Part shown: positions 16,398 through 24,347 of the stretch, one piece after another
Layout of the letters: each line of letters opens with the position of its first letter
Numbering within the stretch: position 1 is the stretch's first letter
Origin: Chryseobacterium sp. SSA4.19
GTDB lineage: Bacteria; Bacteroidota; Bacteroidia; Flavobacteriales; Weeksellaceae
Direction: 5' to 3'
NCBI RefSeq assembly: GCF_022601875.1
Contig: NZ_JAKVIP010000031.1
Span: 1 to 36,040, forward strand
DNA: 36,040 nucleotides
Notes under the pieces: generated by a model
What the model was told of the DNA's origin: nothing
The model's input: only the letters and a program-made list of their open reading frames with translations
Databases searched by the model: none
Made by a program: the position numbers and the translations under genes

Positions 16398-17585
16398 TTA
16401 TTCCTGCAATCGGTCTTTTAAGGTATGATCTTCCTCTTCCAGCCATGAAGTTTTATAAGACGGATCTTCCACTTTTAAAGCTTCTTCTGTAATTTTCAAA
16501 GGGCGGAAAGGATCAACCATAACCGCATATTCTTCAGTAAACTTCTTACCAATGCTTCTCTCCATGGCTCCCGGATGAGGTCCGTGGACAATTCCTCCGG
16601 GGTGAAGCGTGAAATCCATTAGATCAATATGATTACGGCTCATGAAATCACCTTCTGTATAAAATAAAACTTCATCAGAATCTATATTCGAGTGATTGTA
16701 AGGTGCCGGAATAGCCAGCGGGTGATAGTCGTACATTCTCGCACAGAATGAACAAACTACGAAATTATGCGCTTCAAAAGTCTGGTGAACCGGTGGCGGC
16801 TGGTGAATTCTGCCGGTTATCGGTTCGAAATTTTTAATGTTAAATTTATAAGGATAGAAATAACCGTCCCAACCTACCACATCAAACGGATGGGTGGCGT
16901 AGATAAAATCCGTGACCTGGTTTTCCTTTTTTACCTTAATTAAAAATTCTCCTTTTTCGTCTTTAGGTTCCTGAAAAGTCGGTGTAATAATATCTCTTTC
17001 GCAGAATGGGGAGTGTTCTAATAATTGTCCGAATTCATTTCGGTATCTTTTCGGGGTATAAATCGGAGAGTGGCTTTCCACAACGAAGAAAACAGTATCA
17101 TCAGAATGTAATTCCACCTGATAGATCGTGCCTCTTGGAATGATTAAATAGTCCCCAACAGAAAATTCAAGGTTCCCGACAAATGTTTTTAAAATTCCGC
17201 TTCCGCTGTGCGCGTATAAAAGTTCATCGCACTCGGCATTCTTGTAGAAATAATCCATCGATTTTCTTGGCTTGGACAATCCCATTTTCAGGTCATTATT
17301 TACCATCAGGAACTTTCGGCTATCCATAAAGTCATCTTCAGGAGTCACATTCATTCCTTTAAACATTCTTGGCGTAACATTTTTATCAACCGCAATTCTC
17401 GGAGCTACGTCTTTTGCTTCACCGATAGACTTAATCTGAGTTGGCCGGTGAATATGGTACAACAATGAAGAAATTCCGTGAAAGCCTTCCGTCCCGAAAA
17501 GCTGTTCGTAATAGAATTTATCTTCCGGAGACTTAAAAATCGTATGCCTTTTTTGTGGGATATTTCCCGACTGATGATATCTCAT
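16398..17585 (-). CDS. hmgA: Homogentisate 1,2-dioxygenase
   Basis: A 395-residue cupin-fold Fe(II) dioxygenase opening the ring of homogentisate to maleylacetoacetate. Family signatures are MRYHQSGNIPQKRHTIF at the start, VGWDGYFYPYKFNI (237-250), the H298/E305 pair in YNHSNIDSDEVLFY and H334 in HPGGIVHGPHP, which correspond to the His-Glu-His iron centre. The spacing between H298 and E305 is one residue longer than in the human enzyme; this form is common in bacteria. It is the first gene of the minus-strand tyrosine cluster and is divergent from the TonB-dependent receptor. It ends in its own terminator. Confidence 0.95.
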   Translation of the reverse strand: MRYHQSGNIPQKRHTIFKSPEDKFYYEQLFGTEGFHGISSLLYHIHRPTQIKSIGEAKDVAPRIAVDKNVTPRMFKGMNVTPEDDFMDSRKFLMVNNDLKMGLSKPRKSMDYFYKNAECDELLYAHSGSGILKTFVGNLEFSVGDYLIIPRGTIYQVELHSDDTVFFVVESHSPIYTPKRYRNEFGQLLEHSPFCERDIITPTFQEPKDEKGEFLIKVKKENQVTDFIYATHPFDVVGWDGYFYPYKFNIKNFEPITGRIHQPPPVHQTFEAHNFVVCSFCARMYDYHPLAIPAPYNHSNIDSDEVLFYTEGDFMSRNHIDLMDFTLHPGGIVHGPHPGAMERSIGKKFTEEYAVMVDPFRPLKITEEALKVEDPSYKTSWLEEEDHTLKDRLQE

Positions 17586-17607
17586 TTTACTTTTATATGT
17601 GGATTCT

Positions 17608-17636
17608 CAAATTTAATATTTTTTAATGAATTGAAA
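17608..17636 (-). promoter_or_regulatory. Probable promoter of homogentisate dioxygenase gene
   Basis: On the minus strand TTT (17634-17636), 18 bases, then TAAATTTG (17608-17615), a full match to the -7 element with a weak -33 element. It lies 23 bases upstream of the start codon. Confidence 0.5.
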
Positions 17637-17660
17637 TTTAAAAACAATTTTTATTTAAGT

Positions 17661-17691
17661 TTTGTATTACTAAAATTAATTGTTAGTTTTG
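17661..17691 (+). promoter_or_regulatory. Consensus promoter of the TonB-dependent receptor
   Basis: TTTG (17661-17664), exactly 19 bases, then TAGTTTTG (17684-17691), a full match to the Bacteroidota consensus. Transcription should begin near 17698, which rules out the upstream in-frame start at 17680 and supports the ATG at 17710. Confidence 0.8.
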
Positions 17692-17709
17692 GCTAACAAT
17701 TGTAATTTC

Positions 17710-19782
17710 ATGCAACGAATATTATTTTCTGCTGTTTTTTTGTCATCCTTTTATTTTGCGCAGGAAGCAGACACTTTACATCTGAATCAAACAAAAAAGA
17801 TTGATTCTGTCACACTTGAAAAGAAAAAGGAAATTAAGACACAGAATATCGATGATATTGTTATGGCCGGAACGATAAAACCGGTCAGCAGATCAAAAAG
17901 CCCTGTGCCTGTGGAAATTTACAGCCATAAATTTTTCCAGAAAAATCCTACTCCTAATGTTTTTGAAGCTATTGCTATGGTAAATGGTGTAAAACCTCAG
18001 CTTAACTGCTCGGTTTGTAATACGGGAGATATTCATATCAATGGTCTGGAAGGACCTTATACCATGATTTTAATTGATGGAATGCCGATTGTCAGTTCTT
18101 TATCTACTGTTTATGGACTTAGCGGAATTCCAAATAGCTTGGTTGACAGAATTGAAGTAGTGAAAGGTCCTGCATCTTCAATCTATGGTTCCGAAGCAAT
18201 GGGCGGCGTTATTAACATTATCACCAAAAATGCTTTAACAGCTCCCAAATTAAGTGTTGATCTGATGACAACGACTTGGAATGAAAATAATGTTGATTTG
18301 TCGACGAAGTTTAATCTGGGCAAAAATGCGGCATCTTTATTAAGTTTAAATTATTTCAACTTCACAAAAAGATTTGATGAAAATAACGATAATTTCACCG
18401 ATGGAGCACTGCAAAACAGAATTTCCGTATTTAACAAATGGAATTTCCAGCGAAAAGAAAACCGACAGGCGAGTTTTGCATTAAGGTATTTGTATGAAGA
18501 TCGTTTTGGAGGAGAAATGCAGTGGAATAAATCGTATCGGGGAAGTGGTGAAATTTACGGTGAGAGCATCTATACGAACAGGGTAGAGGCTTTTGGTATG
18601 TATCAATGGCCTATGAAAGAAAATATTGTGACCCAGTTTTCCTATAATCTTCATGACCAGAATTCTTTTTACGGAACCAATCCTTTTACGGCAATGCAAA
18701 AAGTGGCTTTTACCCAGACGTATTGGGACAAAAAGCTGGCAAATCATGATCTGATCTTGGGGGTAACTTTTAAGAAAACTTTTTATGATGATAATACGCC
18801 CGGAACTTTATCATCTGATGCATTAACCAATCAGCCGATGAAATCACCTATTTTCGGAGCTTTTATCCAGGATCAATGGGAGATAGATGACAAGAACACC
18901 TTATTGCTGGGATACAGGTTTGATTATGATAAAATCCATCATGCTGTGAATTCGCCGCGTTTTGCCTGGAAATTTTCTCCCAATCCTTATCATACGTTGC
19001 GGTTTAATTTTGGAACGGGTTTCCGTGTGGTGAATTTATTTACAGAGGATCATGCCGCCCTGACAGGTTCCCGCGAAGTGATGGTTCAATCAGATTTAAA
19101 ACCTGAAAGATCTGTCAACGGGAATTTAAATTATATCTGGAAAATTCCTGTCAACGATCGTTTGATTAATCTGGATGCGTCTGCGTTTTACACCTATTTC
19201 AGTAATAAAATTGTCGGTGATTTTGATTCTGACCCGGAAAAAATTATTTATAATAATCTTCATGGGTATGGTATTTCCAGGGGCGCGTCTTTGAATTTGG
19301 ATTATACTTTTAATTTTCCTTTAAGTGTAAATCTTGGCGTAACTTATCTGGGCGTTTATCAGAAGTTTGATGATGAAAGACAAAAATCGAAACAGCTTCA
19401 TGCTCCTAAATGGAGCGGGACGTATAATCTGACCTATAAATTTCAAAGCAATTTAATTATTGATTTTACAGGACAGTTTTACGGACCGATGCGGCTGCCT
19501 GTGCCGCCGGATGATTACCGACCCGAATATTCACTATTCTATAGCTTAGCCAATATTCAGATTTCTAAAATCTTCAGGTCAGGATTTGAAGTGTATGGAG
19601 GCGTGAAAAATATTTTCAATTTTACTCCGAAAGATCCGTTGATGCGGCCTTTCGACCCGTTTGATCAACATGTTGATGATCCGGTTAATAATCCCAACCA
19701 TTATACTTTTGATACGACGTACGGCTATGCGCCGATGCAGCGAATCCGAGGGTTTCTTGGGCTAAGATATATTTTGAGATGA
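17710..19782 (+). CDS. TonB-dependent outer-membrane receptor with CxxC plug
   Basis: A 690-residue outer-membrane gated porin. The start at 17710 is chosen because it follows the promoter and gives a clean signal peptide (MQRILFSAVFLSSFYFAQ). The plug domain shows VFEAIAMVNGVKPQ, GDIHINGLEGPYTMILIDG and VDRIEVVKGPASSIYGS followed by MGGVINIITK, and the C-terminus ends in an aromatic beta-strand (GFLGLRYILR). A CSVC pair (C100 and C103) sits in the plug just before the HINGLEG strand. This CxxC occurs in a subset of Bacteroidota receptors, and might bind a metal or form a redox disulfide. A periplasmic thioredoxin-like gene overlaps its 3' end. The substrate (metal, heme or other) cannot be fixed. 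Confidence 0.92.
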   Translation: MQRILFSAVFLSSFYFAQEADTLHLNQTKKIDSVTLEKKKEIKTQNIDDIVMAGTIKPVSRSKSPVPVEIYSHKFFQKNPTPNVFEAIAMVNGVKPQLNCSVCNTGDIHINGLEGPYTMILIDGMPIVSSLSTVYGLSGIPNSLVDRIEVVKGPASSIYGSEAMGGVINIITKNALTAPKLSVDLMTTTWNENNVDLSTKFNLGKNAASLLSLNYFNFTKRFDENNDNFTDGALQNRISVFNKWNFQRKENRQASFALRYLYEDRFGGEMQWNKSYRGSGEIYGESIYTNRVEAFGMYQWPMKENIVTQFSYNLHDQNSFYGTNPFTAMQKVAFTQTYWDKKLANHDLILGVTFKKTFYDDNTPGTLSSDALTNQPMKSPIFGAFIQDQWEIDDKNTLLLGYRFDYDKIHHAVNSPRFAWKFSPNPYHTLRFNFGTGFRVVNLFTEDHAALTGSREVMVQSDLKPERSVNGNLNYIWKIPVNDRLINLDASAFYTYFSNKIVGDFDSDPEKIIYNNLHGYGISRGASLNLDYTFNFPLSVNLGVTYLGVYQKFDDERQKSKQLHAPKWSGTYNLTYKFQSNLIIDFTGQFYGPMRLPVPPDDYRPEYSLFYSLANIQISKIFRSGFEVYGGVKNIFNFTPKDPLMRPFDPFDQHVDDPVNNPNHYTFDTTYGYAPMQRIRGFLGLRYILR

Positions 19783-20243
19783 TAAAATACCTGTTATTTT
19801 TGTTATTAGGACCTTGTTTCTGTCTCTCACAGATCAGGACAATTCCTTTTTCTGAACTTGAAGCCAAACAAAAAGAAAATCAGAAGCCGCTCATTATCCA
19901 TATATATACGGACTGGTGTTCTGTGTGCAAGATTGAAGCTTTCAACTTAAACAAAGACCAGGATTTGGTTAATATCATCAATGAGAATTTTTACTTCATT
20001 AACTTTGAAGCAGAAAAAACAAAAGAAAAAATTATTTTTCAGGAGCAGGAATTTAATTATCTGCCCAACGGAAATTCAGGAATTCATGAGCTGGTTTTAG
20101 CTTTGTCGAAAAATAAAACACAGCCTGTTTATCCGTTGTGGATTATTTTGGATAAGAATCAGAATTTGACTGAATATCACGAAGGGTTATTCAAAGCTGA
20201 AGAAATGAAGGAGAAGTTGTTTGAGTTTTTAAGATTTAAATAA
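19779..20243 (+). CDS. Periplasmic thioredoxin-like protein
   Basis: A 154-residue thioredoxin-fold protein with an N-terminal signal peptide (about residues 1-18, ending CLSQ). The redox motif WCSVCK places the active cysteines at 47 and 50, and the later VYPLWIILD carries the expected cis-proline. Two further cysteines lie inside the signal peptide. Its ATG overlaps the TGA of the TonB-dependent receptor (ATGA, 19779-19782), so the two are translationally coupled. It probably reduces or forms a disulfide in the envelope, possibly the CxxC of the receptor. It ends one base before the stop codon of the convergent gene. Confidence 0.88.
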   Translation: MIKYLLFLLLGPCFCLSQIRTIPFSELEAKQKENQKPLIIHIYTDWCSVCKIEAFNLNKDQDLVNIINENFYFINFEAEKTKEKIIFQEQEFNYLPNGNSGIHELVLALSKNKTQPVYPLWIILDKNQNLTEYHEGLFKAEEMKEKLFEFLRFK

Positions 20244-20244
20244 C

Positions 20245-21087
20245 TCATTCTAATTTGTAAGTCGTAATTTTATAATATTCAAAATATTTATCATAAAATG
20301 TTAAAGGAATAGATTTTTGAATTTTTTTGCTGTATTCGTTTGGCGATATATAAAAAGTAATCTTTTCTCCTTTCGTATTTAACTTCTTGTAATATGTTGA
20401 TTGGTTTTGCAGGAAATTATTAGGTGAAAATTCAAACTCTGGATATTCTTTCAGATGAATAAGAATTTGAGAACTGCTTCTTCCAATGTTCTTATAATCA
20501 TTAAAAGTACCTTCTATTTTAACATACCCAATCTTTTGAATACTTTCTAAATTATCTTGATTTTTTGCTTCAAAACAATTTTTTGTTAAGATAAAAAAAA
20601 ATATTCCAGAGCAAATGATTGAAGCTAAAAAGAAATAAAATTGGACATTTATTTTTTTTATATCTGATTGTATATATTTTTCTTTGCAATAAACAACTAA
20701 TTCATTGTAATTTAATAGATCATCTTTATAAATTGTGATTTTATTATTTGGGAATTGAATTTCTAATTTACGAGTATGTATGACAGAATCTTTAGTCTGT
20801 TTTCTGTAATATTCTTCTGAAAAGAATATTTTATTATTTGATATTACTATTTTTTTTCCAAAAATGTTAATTAACTCTGTTTCATTATCCAATATTATTA
20901 TTTTAAAAACTTTTGAGAATGAAAAATAAATTATAAATGAATAAATGGTAAAAATTATGCTTCCGAATGTCAGGTCAATCGAACCTTTTTTTAGTAAAAT
21001 AAAAGGCAATCCTAAAATTGAAATAAAAGCTAAATTAAAATCATTATCAAAAAAACTTCTTTTAAATTCAAACTTTTCTTCAGACAT
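20245..21087 (-). CDS. Membrane protein of unknown function, unusually AT-rich
   Basis: A 280-residue protein with hydrophobic spans at about residues 17-32, 38-60 and 145-166 and a C-terminal extracytoplasmic part of about 110 residues rich in Lys, Tyr, Asn and Ser. No catalytic motif or named family is recognised. The segment between spans (FGKKIVISNNKIFFSEEYY) looks like a PH-like cytoplasmic domain, only a guess. Codon choice is markedly more AT-biased than in neighbouring genes. The DUF1304 gene ends 10 bases upstream on the same strand, suggesting co-transcription. Confidence 0.75.
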   Translation of the reverse strand: MSEEKFEFKRSFFDNDFNLAFISILGLPFILLKKGSIDLTFGSIIFTIYSFIIYFSFSKVFKIIILDNETELINIFGKKIVISNNKIFFSEEYYRKQTKDSVIHTRKLEIQFPNNKITIYKDDLLNYNELVVYCKEKYIQSDIKKINVQFYFFLASIICSGIFFFILTKNCFEAKNQDNLESIQKIGYVKIEGTFNDYKNIGRSSSQILIHLKEYPEFEFSPNNFLQNQSTYYKKLNTKGEKITFYISPNEYSKKIQKSIPLTFYDKYFEYYKITTYKLE

Positions 21088-21097
21088 TAGTGAAAAA

Positions 21098-21463
21098 CTA
21101 TTTCAATAAAACAGTCACAATCCCTAAAATTGCGGGCAAAGCCTGTACAAAAAATATCTTCTTCGTTGCTGAAACTGCACCGTAAATTCCCGCTACAGCA
21201 ACACATCCTAGGAAAAATAAAGCAATATTGGTCTGCCATTTCGGATCTTCAATCAAAAAGGACCAGATTAATCCGGCGGCAAGAAAACCGTTGTACAATC
21301 CCTGATTGGCAGCTAAACCTTTGGTCGGTTTGAACATATCTGCAGGCAAAGCCGCTTTAAATACTTCTTTTCCTTTGGTTTCCCAGGCAAACATTTCCAT
21401 CCAGAGAATGTAAAGATGCTCAATAGCTACAATGGCAATTAAAATTTTGGCTACGATTTCCAT
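21098..21463 (-). CDS. DUF1304 membrane protein
   Basis: A 121-residue protein with four predicted membrane spans (about 3-21, 50-72, 77-95 and 100-119). The pattern IEHLYILWMEMFAW near the start and LAANQGLYNGFLAAGL in the middle are those of the DUF1304 family of small bacterial inner-membrane proteins. Function is unknown for the family. It is divergent from the Crp/Fnr-type regulator and is followed after 10 bases by the orphan membrane protein gene. Confidence 0.88.
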   Translation of the reverse strand: MEIVAKILIAIVAIEHLYILWMEMFAWETKGKEVFKAALPADMFKPTKGLAANQGLYNGFLAAGLIWSFLIEDPKWQTNIALFFLGCVAVAGIYGAVSATKKIFFVQALPAILGIVTVLLK

Positions 21464-21480
21464 GATTTACTGTTTTGTCA

Positions 21481-21511
21481 TTGTAAAGCTAAAAAAATAA
21501 AGTTAAGTTTG
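21481..21511 (+). promoter_or_regulatory. Promoter of the Crp/Fnr regulator gene
   Basis: TTG (21481-21483), 20 bases, then TAAGTTTG (21504-21511), a full -7 match. It overlaps a potential TTG start at 21509, so translation must begin at the downstream ATG at 21530. Confidence 0.65.
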
Positions 21512-21529
21512 GGTATACAATTTTTAAAA

Positions 21530-22102
21530 ATGGAAACTTTCAAGAGACATTTAGATAAATTCATAATCCTCGCTGAGGAAGAATATGCTTCCGTGTTGTC
21601 TTTCTTTAGGGTCTTGGAAGTGAAAAAGAAAGAAACCTTATTGCTGGAGGGAGAAATCTGTACATCAATGTTCTTTATTGTTAAAGGCTGCCTTAGGAAG
21701 TTTTTCGTCAATGAAAAAGGAGTGGAGCAGACTACCGAATTCGCTATTGAGAACTGGTGGATAACGGATACGTTTGCCTATGAAAGACAGATTAAATCAA
21801 GCTTTAACATCCAGTCTGTTGAACAGTCTACTGTTTTACTTCTTGATCTCCATTCCCAGGAAGAATTATTACGAAAACACCCTGTAATGGAGCATTATTT
21901 CAGAATGGTTTATCAGAGAGCGTATGCCGCGGCAGAACGAAGAATCCGTTATCTGTACGAGATGAGCAGGGAAGAACTGTATATCCATTTCAGTGAACAA
22001 TATCCTGGGTTTATCCAGAGGATCCCCCAATATTTAATTGCTTCTTTTCTTGGCTTCACTCCTGAATATTTAAGTGAAATCCGGGCGAAATTACGTTCTT
22101 AA
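21530..22102 (+). CDS. Crp/Fnr-family transcriptional regulator
   Basis: A 190-residue regulator starting at the ATG at 21530, chosen because the upstream in-frame TTG lies inside the promoter. The N-terminal two thirds is a cyclic-nucleotide-binding-like beta barrel (ETLLLEGEICTSMFFIVKGC at about 35-54), without the arginine-containing phosphate cassette of true cAMP sensors. The C-terminus holds a winged helix-turn-helix (IPQYLIASFLGFTPEYLSEI). No Fnr-type cysteine cluster is seen. The AhpD-like gene starts 65 bases downstream on the same strand and is the obvious target or operon partner. The effector is unknown. Confidence 0.9.
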   Translation: METFKRHLDKFIILAEEEYASVLSFFRVLEVKKKETLLLEGEICTSMFFIVKGCLRKFFVNEKGVEQTTEFAIENWWITDTFAYERQIKSSFNIQSVEQSTVLLLDLHSQEELLRKHPVMEHYFRMVYQRAYAAAERRIRYLYEMSREELYIHFSEQYPGFIQRIPQYLIASFLGFTPEYLSEIRAKLRS

Positions 22103-22167
22103 ACCAGTTTAAGATTTTTAGAAACTATAAACCGGAACTTTGTCTCAGAAATTTAAAACAAAATAGT

Positions 22168-22611
22168 ATGAGCGCAAGATTTAACTGGACAACAATTCAC
22201 CCTGCTGCTTACAAAGCAGGAATAGGAATGGAAACAGCTCTTCAGAACAGTTTTTTAACTCCGATTCAGAGAGAATTAATTAAAATCAGGGCTTCCCAGA
22301 TCAATGCCTGTGCATTCTGCCTGGATATGCATACGAAAGATGCTTTAAAATATGGTGAAACCCCGCAGAGAATTTTCCTTCTCAACGCTTGGAGAGAAGC
22401 AAAAGAATTGTTTTCTGAAGAAGAACAGGTAATTTTAATGATTGCGGAAGAAATTACTTTAATCAGTCACAAAGGATTAAAAGAAGAAACCTATCAGAAA
22501 GCACAAGAGCTTTTTGAGGAAACCCAGATTGCCGATATTATCATGGCAAGTATTGTTATCAATATGTGGAACAGAATCGCTATTTCAACGCATATGCCGA
22601 TTGGTAAATAA
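22168..22611 (+). CDS. Carboxymuconolactone decarboxylase/AhpD-like protein
   Basis: A 147-residue all-helical protein of the AhpD/CMD family. The redox motif CAFCLDMH gives C48, C51 and H55, the arrangement of peroxidase-linked alkylhydroperoxidase AhpD proteins, so a thiol peroxidase or disulfide reductase role is likelier than lactone decarboxylation. It follows the Crp/Fnr-type regulator on the same strand, and a strong hairpin follows. Proteins of this type often respond to electrophiles or peroxides, which fits the neighbouring reductases; the real substrate is unknown. Confidence 0.9.
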   Translation: MSARFNWTTIHPAAYKAGIGMETALQNSFLTPIQRELIKIRASQINACAFCLDMHTKDALKYGETPQRIFLLNAWREAKELFSEEEQVILMIAEEITLISHKGLKEETYQKAQELFEETQIADIIMASIVINMWNRIAISTHMPIGK

Positions 22612-22638
22612 GTTGTTATTTGTTGAAAGTTATTTACA

Positions 22639-22668
22639 CAAAGCGCCTCTCCGTGGAGAAGCGCTTTG
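22639..22668. terminator. Bidirectional terminator
   Basis: CAAAGCGC (22639-22646) pairs with GCGCTTTG (22661-22668), with an inner CTC/GAG pairing around CCGTG. It lies between the stop codons of the AhpD-like gene and the convergent PPC-domain gene. Confidence 0.75.
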
Positions 22669-22669
22669 C

Positions 22670-23179
22670 TTATTTCTGGCAGTTTAGTTGTAAAACATTA
22701 GCATTAAGCGGCTGTTCTATTTTCCGTTCCAGTTTCTGATCATTTACTGTTACATAAATTTCCATCGAGCCTGTTCCGACGTGCAATGATAAAATATGTC
22801 CGCCATATGCATTGAATCTATTATCTGTTGCCACACCGTGAACATGAATGGAAGGGCCTTTTTCATTCCAGGCGATTGAACCTGTAAGGCTTCCCATTTC
22901 CACTTTATTGAATGTTTTCGGATTAAATTTTTTAGCATCGAAATCATAAAATCCAAAAGTGACTTCTGATGCAAAACCGATTCCGGTAAAACTTGCGAAC
23001 GGAATGTTCTCGTTTTTCGCCAGATTTTCAATCCCGGCAATGACATCATCTCCCTGTCGGAATACCATCAGATAACCGGTCTCTGTTTTTGTATAACGGC
23101 AAATATCTTTTTTCTGTGCTGAAAAAGCACTCACTGTCAGGATGGTACATAATAGAATCGTATTTTTTAAAACCTTCAT
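22670..23179 (-). CDS. Exported PPC-domain (DUF296) protein
   Basis: A PPC/DUF296 protein, 169 residues if it starts at the second methionine at 23179 (an alternative ATG is at 23185). A signal peptide (MKVLKNTILLCTILTVSAFS) is followed by the PPC fold: GYLMVFRQGDDVIAGIENLA, FTGIGFASEVTFGFYDF, IHVHGVATDNRFNAYGGHI and the C-terminal VGTGSMEIYV. The conserved His and Gly residues of the trimeric fold are present. Most PPC proteins are cytoplasmic or DNA-associated, so an exported form is unusual. Function is unknown in bacteria. Confidence 0.87.
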   Translation of the reverse strand: MKVLKNTILLCTILTVSAFSAQKKDICRYTKTETGYLMVFRQGDDVIAGIENLAKNENIPFASFTGIGFASEVTFGFYDFDAKKFNPKTFNKVEMGSLTGSIAWNEKGPSIHVHGVATDNRFNAYGGHILSLHVGTGSMEIYVTVNDQKLERKIEQPLNANVLQLNCQK

Positions 23180-23241
23180 AATCAATTAATTTAATTTTTA
23201 TAATGAAATTATTGCACCAGTTCTGTAAATGTTCTCTTCAG

Positions 23242-24225
23242 TTAGATTTCTTTCAGCTCGGAATTGATAAAATCCAATTCTTCAGGAAATAGATTAAAAG
23301 ACAGGGCTTGCGCATTTTCAATCGCCTGCTGTGCGTTTCTTGCTCCGGCTAAAACAACGGTAATGGCAGGTTGTAAAGTCGTCCAGCGTAAAACCAACTG
23401 TGAAAGACTTGCTCCTTTTTCGAGAGCAATGGGTTCGATTCTGTCTAAGAAGTTTTTTACTTTGGTTAACTCAAACTGCGAAAAATAGCCGTTCCTGTGA
23501 TCATTTTCTTTTAATTTGTCTTCTTTGAAATACTTTCCGGTCAAAAGTCCTCGTTCCATCGGGCTGTATACTATAATTCCTGAATTGTTTTCTAAAGAGT
23601 AAGGCACTAAGTCATTTTCAATAGCACGGTTCAGCATGCTGTAAGAAACCTGGTTGCTGGCTAGTTCCAATGTTTTACCGGCTTCCTCCATTTGATCAAC
23701 CGAATAATTGCTTACTCCTGCAGCTCTGATTTTACCCTGCCTGATTAATAATTCCACGGTTTCCATGGTTTCATCGATTGGGGTCGTATGATCAGGCCAG
23801 TGAAGCTGTAAAATATCAATGTAGTCTGTTCCAAGTCTTTTAAGACTTTCTTCCACTTCCTTCATGACATTCTTTTTTGAAGCGAATTTGTAAACAGGAA
23901 TTTTTTTACCGTTATCATCCGCATCGAAGAAAAATTCGCCCTTCCCATTATTGCTTCCGTCCCAGACCAATCCGAATTTCGTTAACAACTGAATTTTTGA
24001 ACGGTCTTTTCCTTTGATGGCTTCTCCAATCATTTCTTCACTCAACCCGAAACCGTAGAACGGAGCGGTGTCAATAGAAGTCACTCCGTGATCCAGAGAT
24101 GCATGGATTGAATCTATAGAATCTTTCTTTTCATTTCCGCCCCACATATTCCCGCCGATAGCGAATGCACCATGGGTAATCACAGAAAGCGCTACATCGC
24201 TATTCCCTAATTTTCTATATTCCAT
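23242..24225 (-). CDS. Aldo/keto reductase
   Basis: A 327-residue NADPH-dependent oxidoreductase of the aldo/keto reductase superfamily, likely reducing aldehydes or ketones. The catalytic tetrad is visible as D52 and Y57 (IDTAPFYGFG), K83 (LLTKFG) and H142 (LQLHWPD), and the NADPH phosphate-binding region near the C-terminus (VVLAGARNAQQAIEN) is intact. It resembles the YdjG/PdxI-like group with an inserted acidic stretch (FFFDADDNGKK, 98-108). On the same strand upstream lie a remnant of a second oxidoreductase and the quinone reductase gene, so it probably belonged to a redox operon. Confidence 0.92.
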   Translation of the reverse strand: MEYRKLGNSDVALSVITHGAFAIGGNMWGGNEKKDSIDSIHASLDHGVTSIDTAPFYGFGLSEEMIGEAIKGKDRSKIQLLTKFGLVWDGSNNGKGEFFFDADDNGKKIPVYKFASKKNVMKEVEESLKRLGTDYIDILQLHWPDHTTPIDETMETVELLIRQGKIRAAGVSNYSVDQMEEAGKTLELASNQVSYSMLNRAIENDLVPYSLENNSGIIVYSPMERGLLTGKYFKEDKLKENDHRNGYFSQFELTKVKNFLDRIEPIALEKGASLSQLVLRWTTLQPAITVVLAGARNAQQAIENAQALSFNLFPEELDFINSELKEI

Positions 24226-24258
24226 TTTATTTGTTTTTTCGATTTAATAATTTTCCGT

Positions 24259-24343
24259 TCAATTATACTTTTTATCCTGTAATTTTTCCGCTACCGTTCC
24301 ACCGATGTATCCTTTTAACCCTGTTATTAATACCCTTTTTCAT
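24259..24343 (-). pseudogene. Remnant of an NmrA/SDR-type NAD(P)-binding oxidoreductase
   Basis: On the minus strand, just after the quinone reductase stop, an ATG at 24343 starts MKK, and after one extra base the next frame reads VLITGLKGYIGGTVAEKL then QDKKYN and a stop at 24259. VLITGxxGYIGGxVAExL is the typical N-terminal NAD(P)-binding beta-alpha unit of NmrA-like and epimerase-like short-chain dehydrogenases. Only this first unit survives, carrying a frameshift; the rest of the gene is deleted and the aldo/keto reductase starts 34 bases further on. It shows that a third oxidoreductase once stood in this row. Confidence 0.7.
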
Positions 24344-24347
24344 CAGA

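Noticed and set aside
23210..23241. Possible C-terminal scrap (LKRTFTELVQ) of a lost oxidoreductase after the aldo/keto reductase
   Set aside because: Ten residues are too few to assign; it would need a comparison with relatives.
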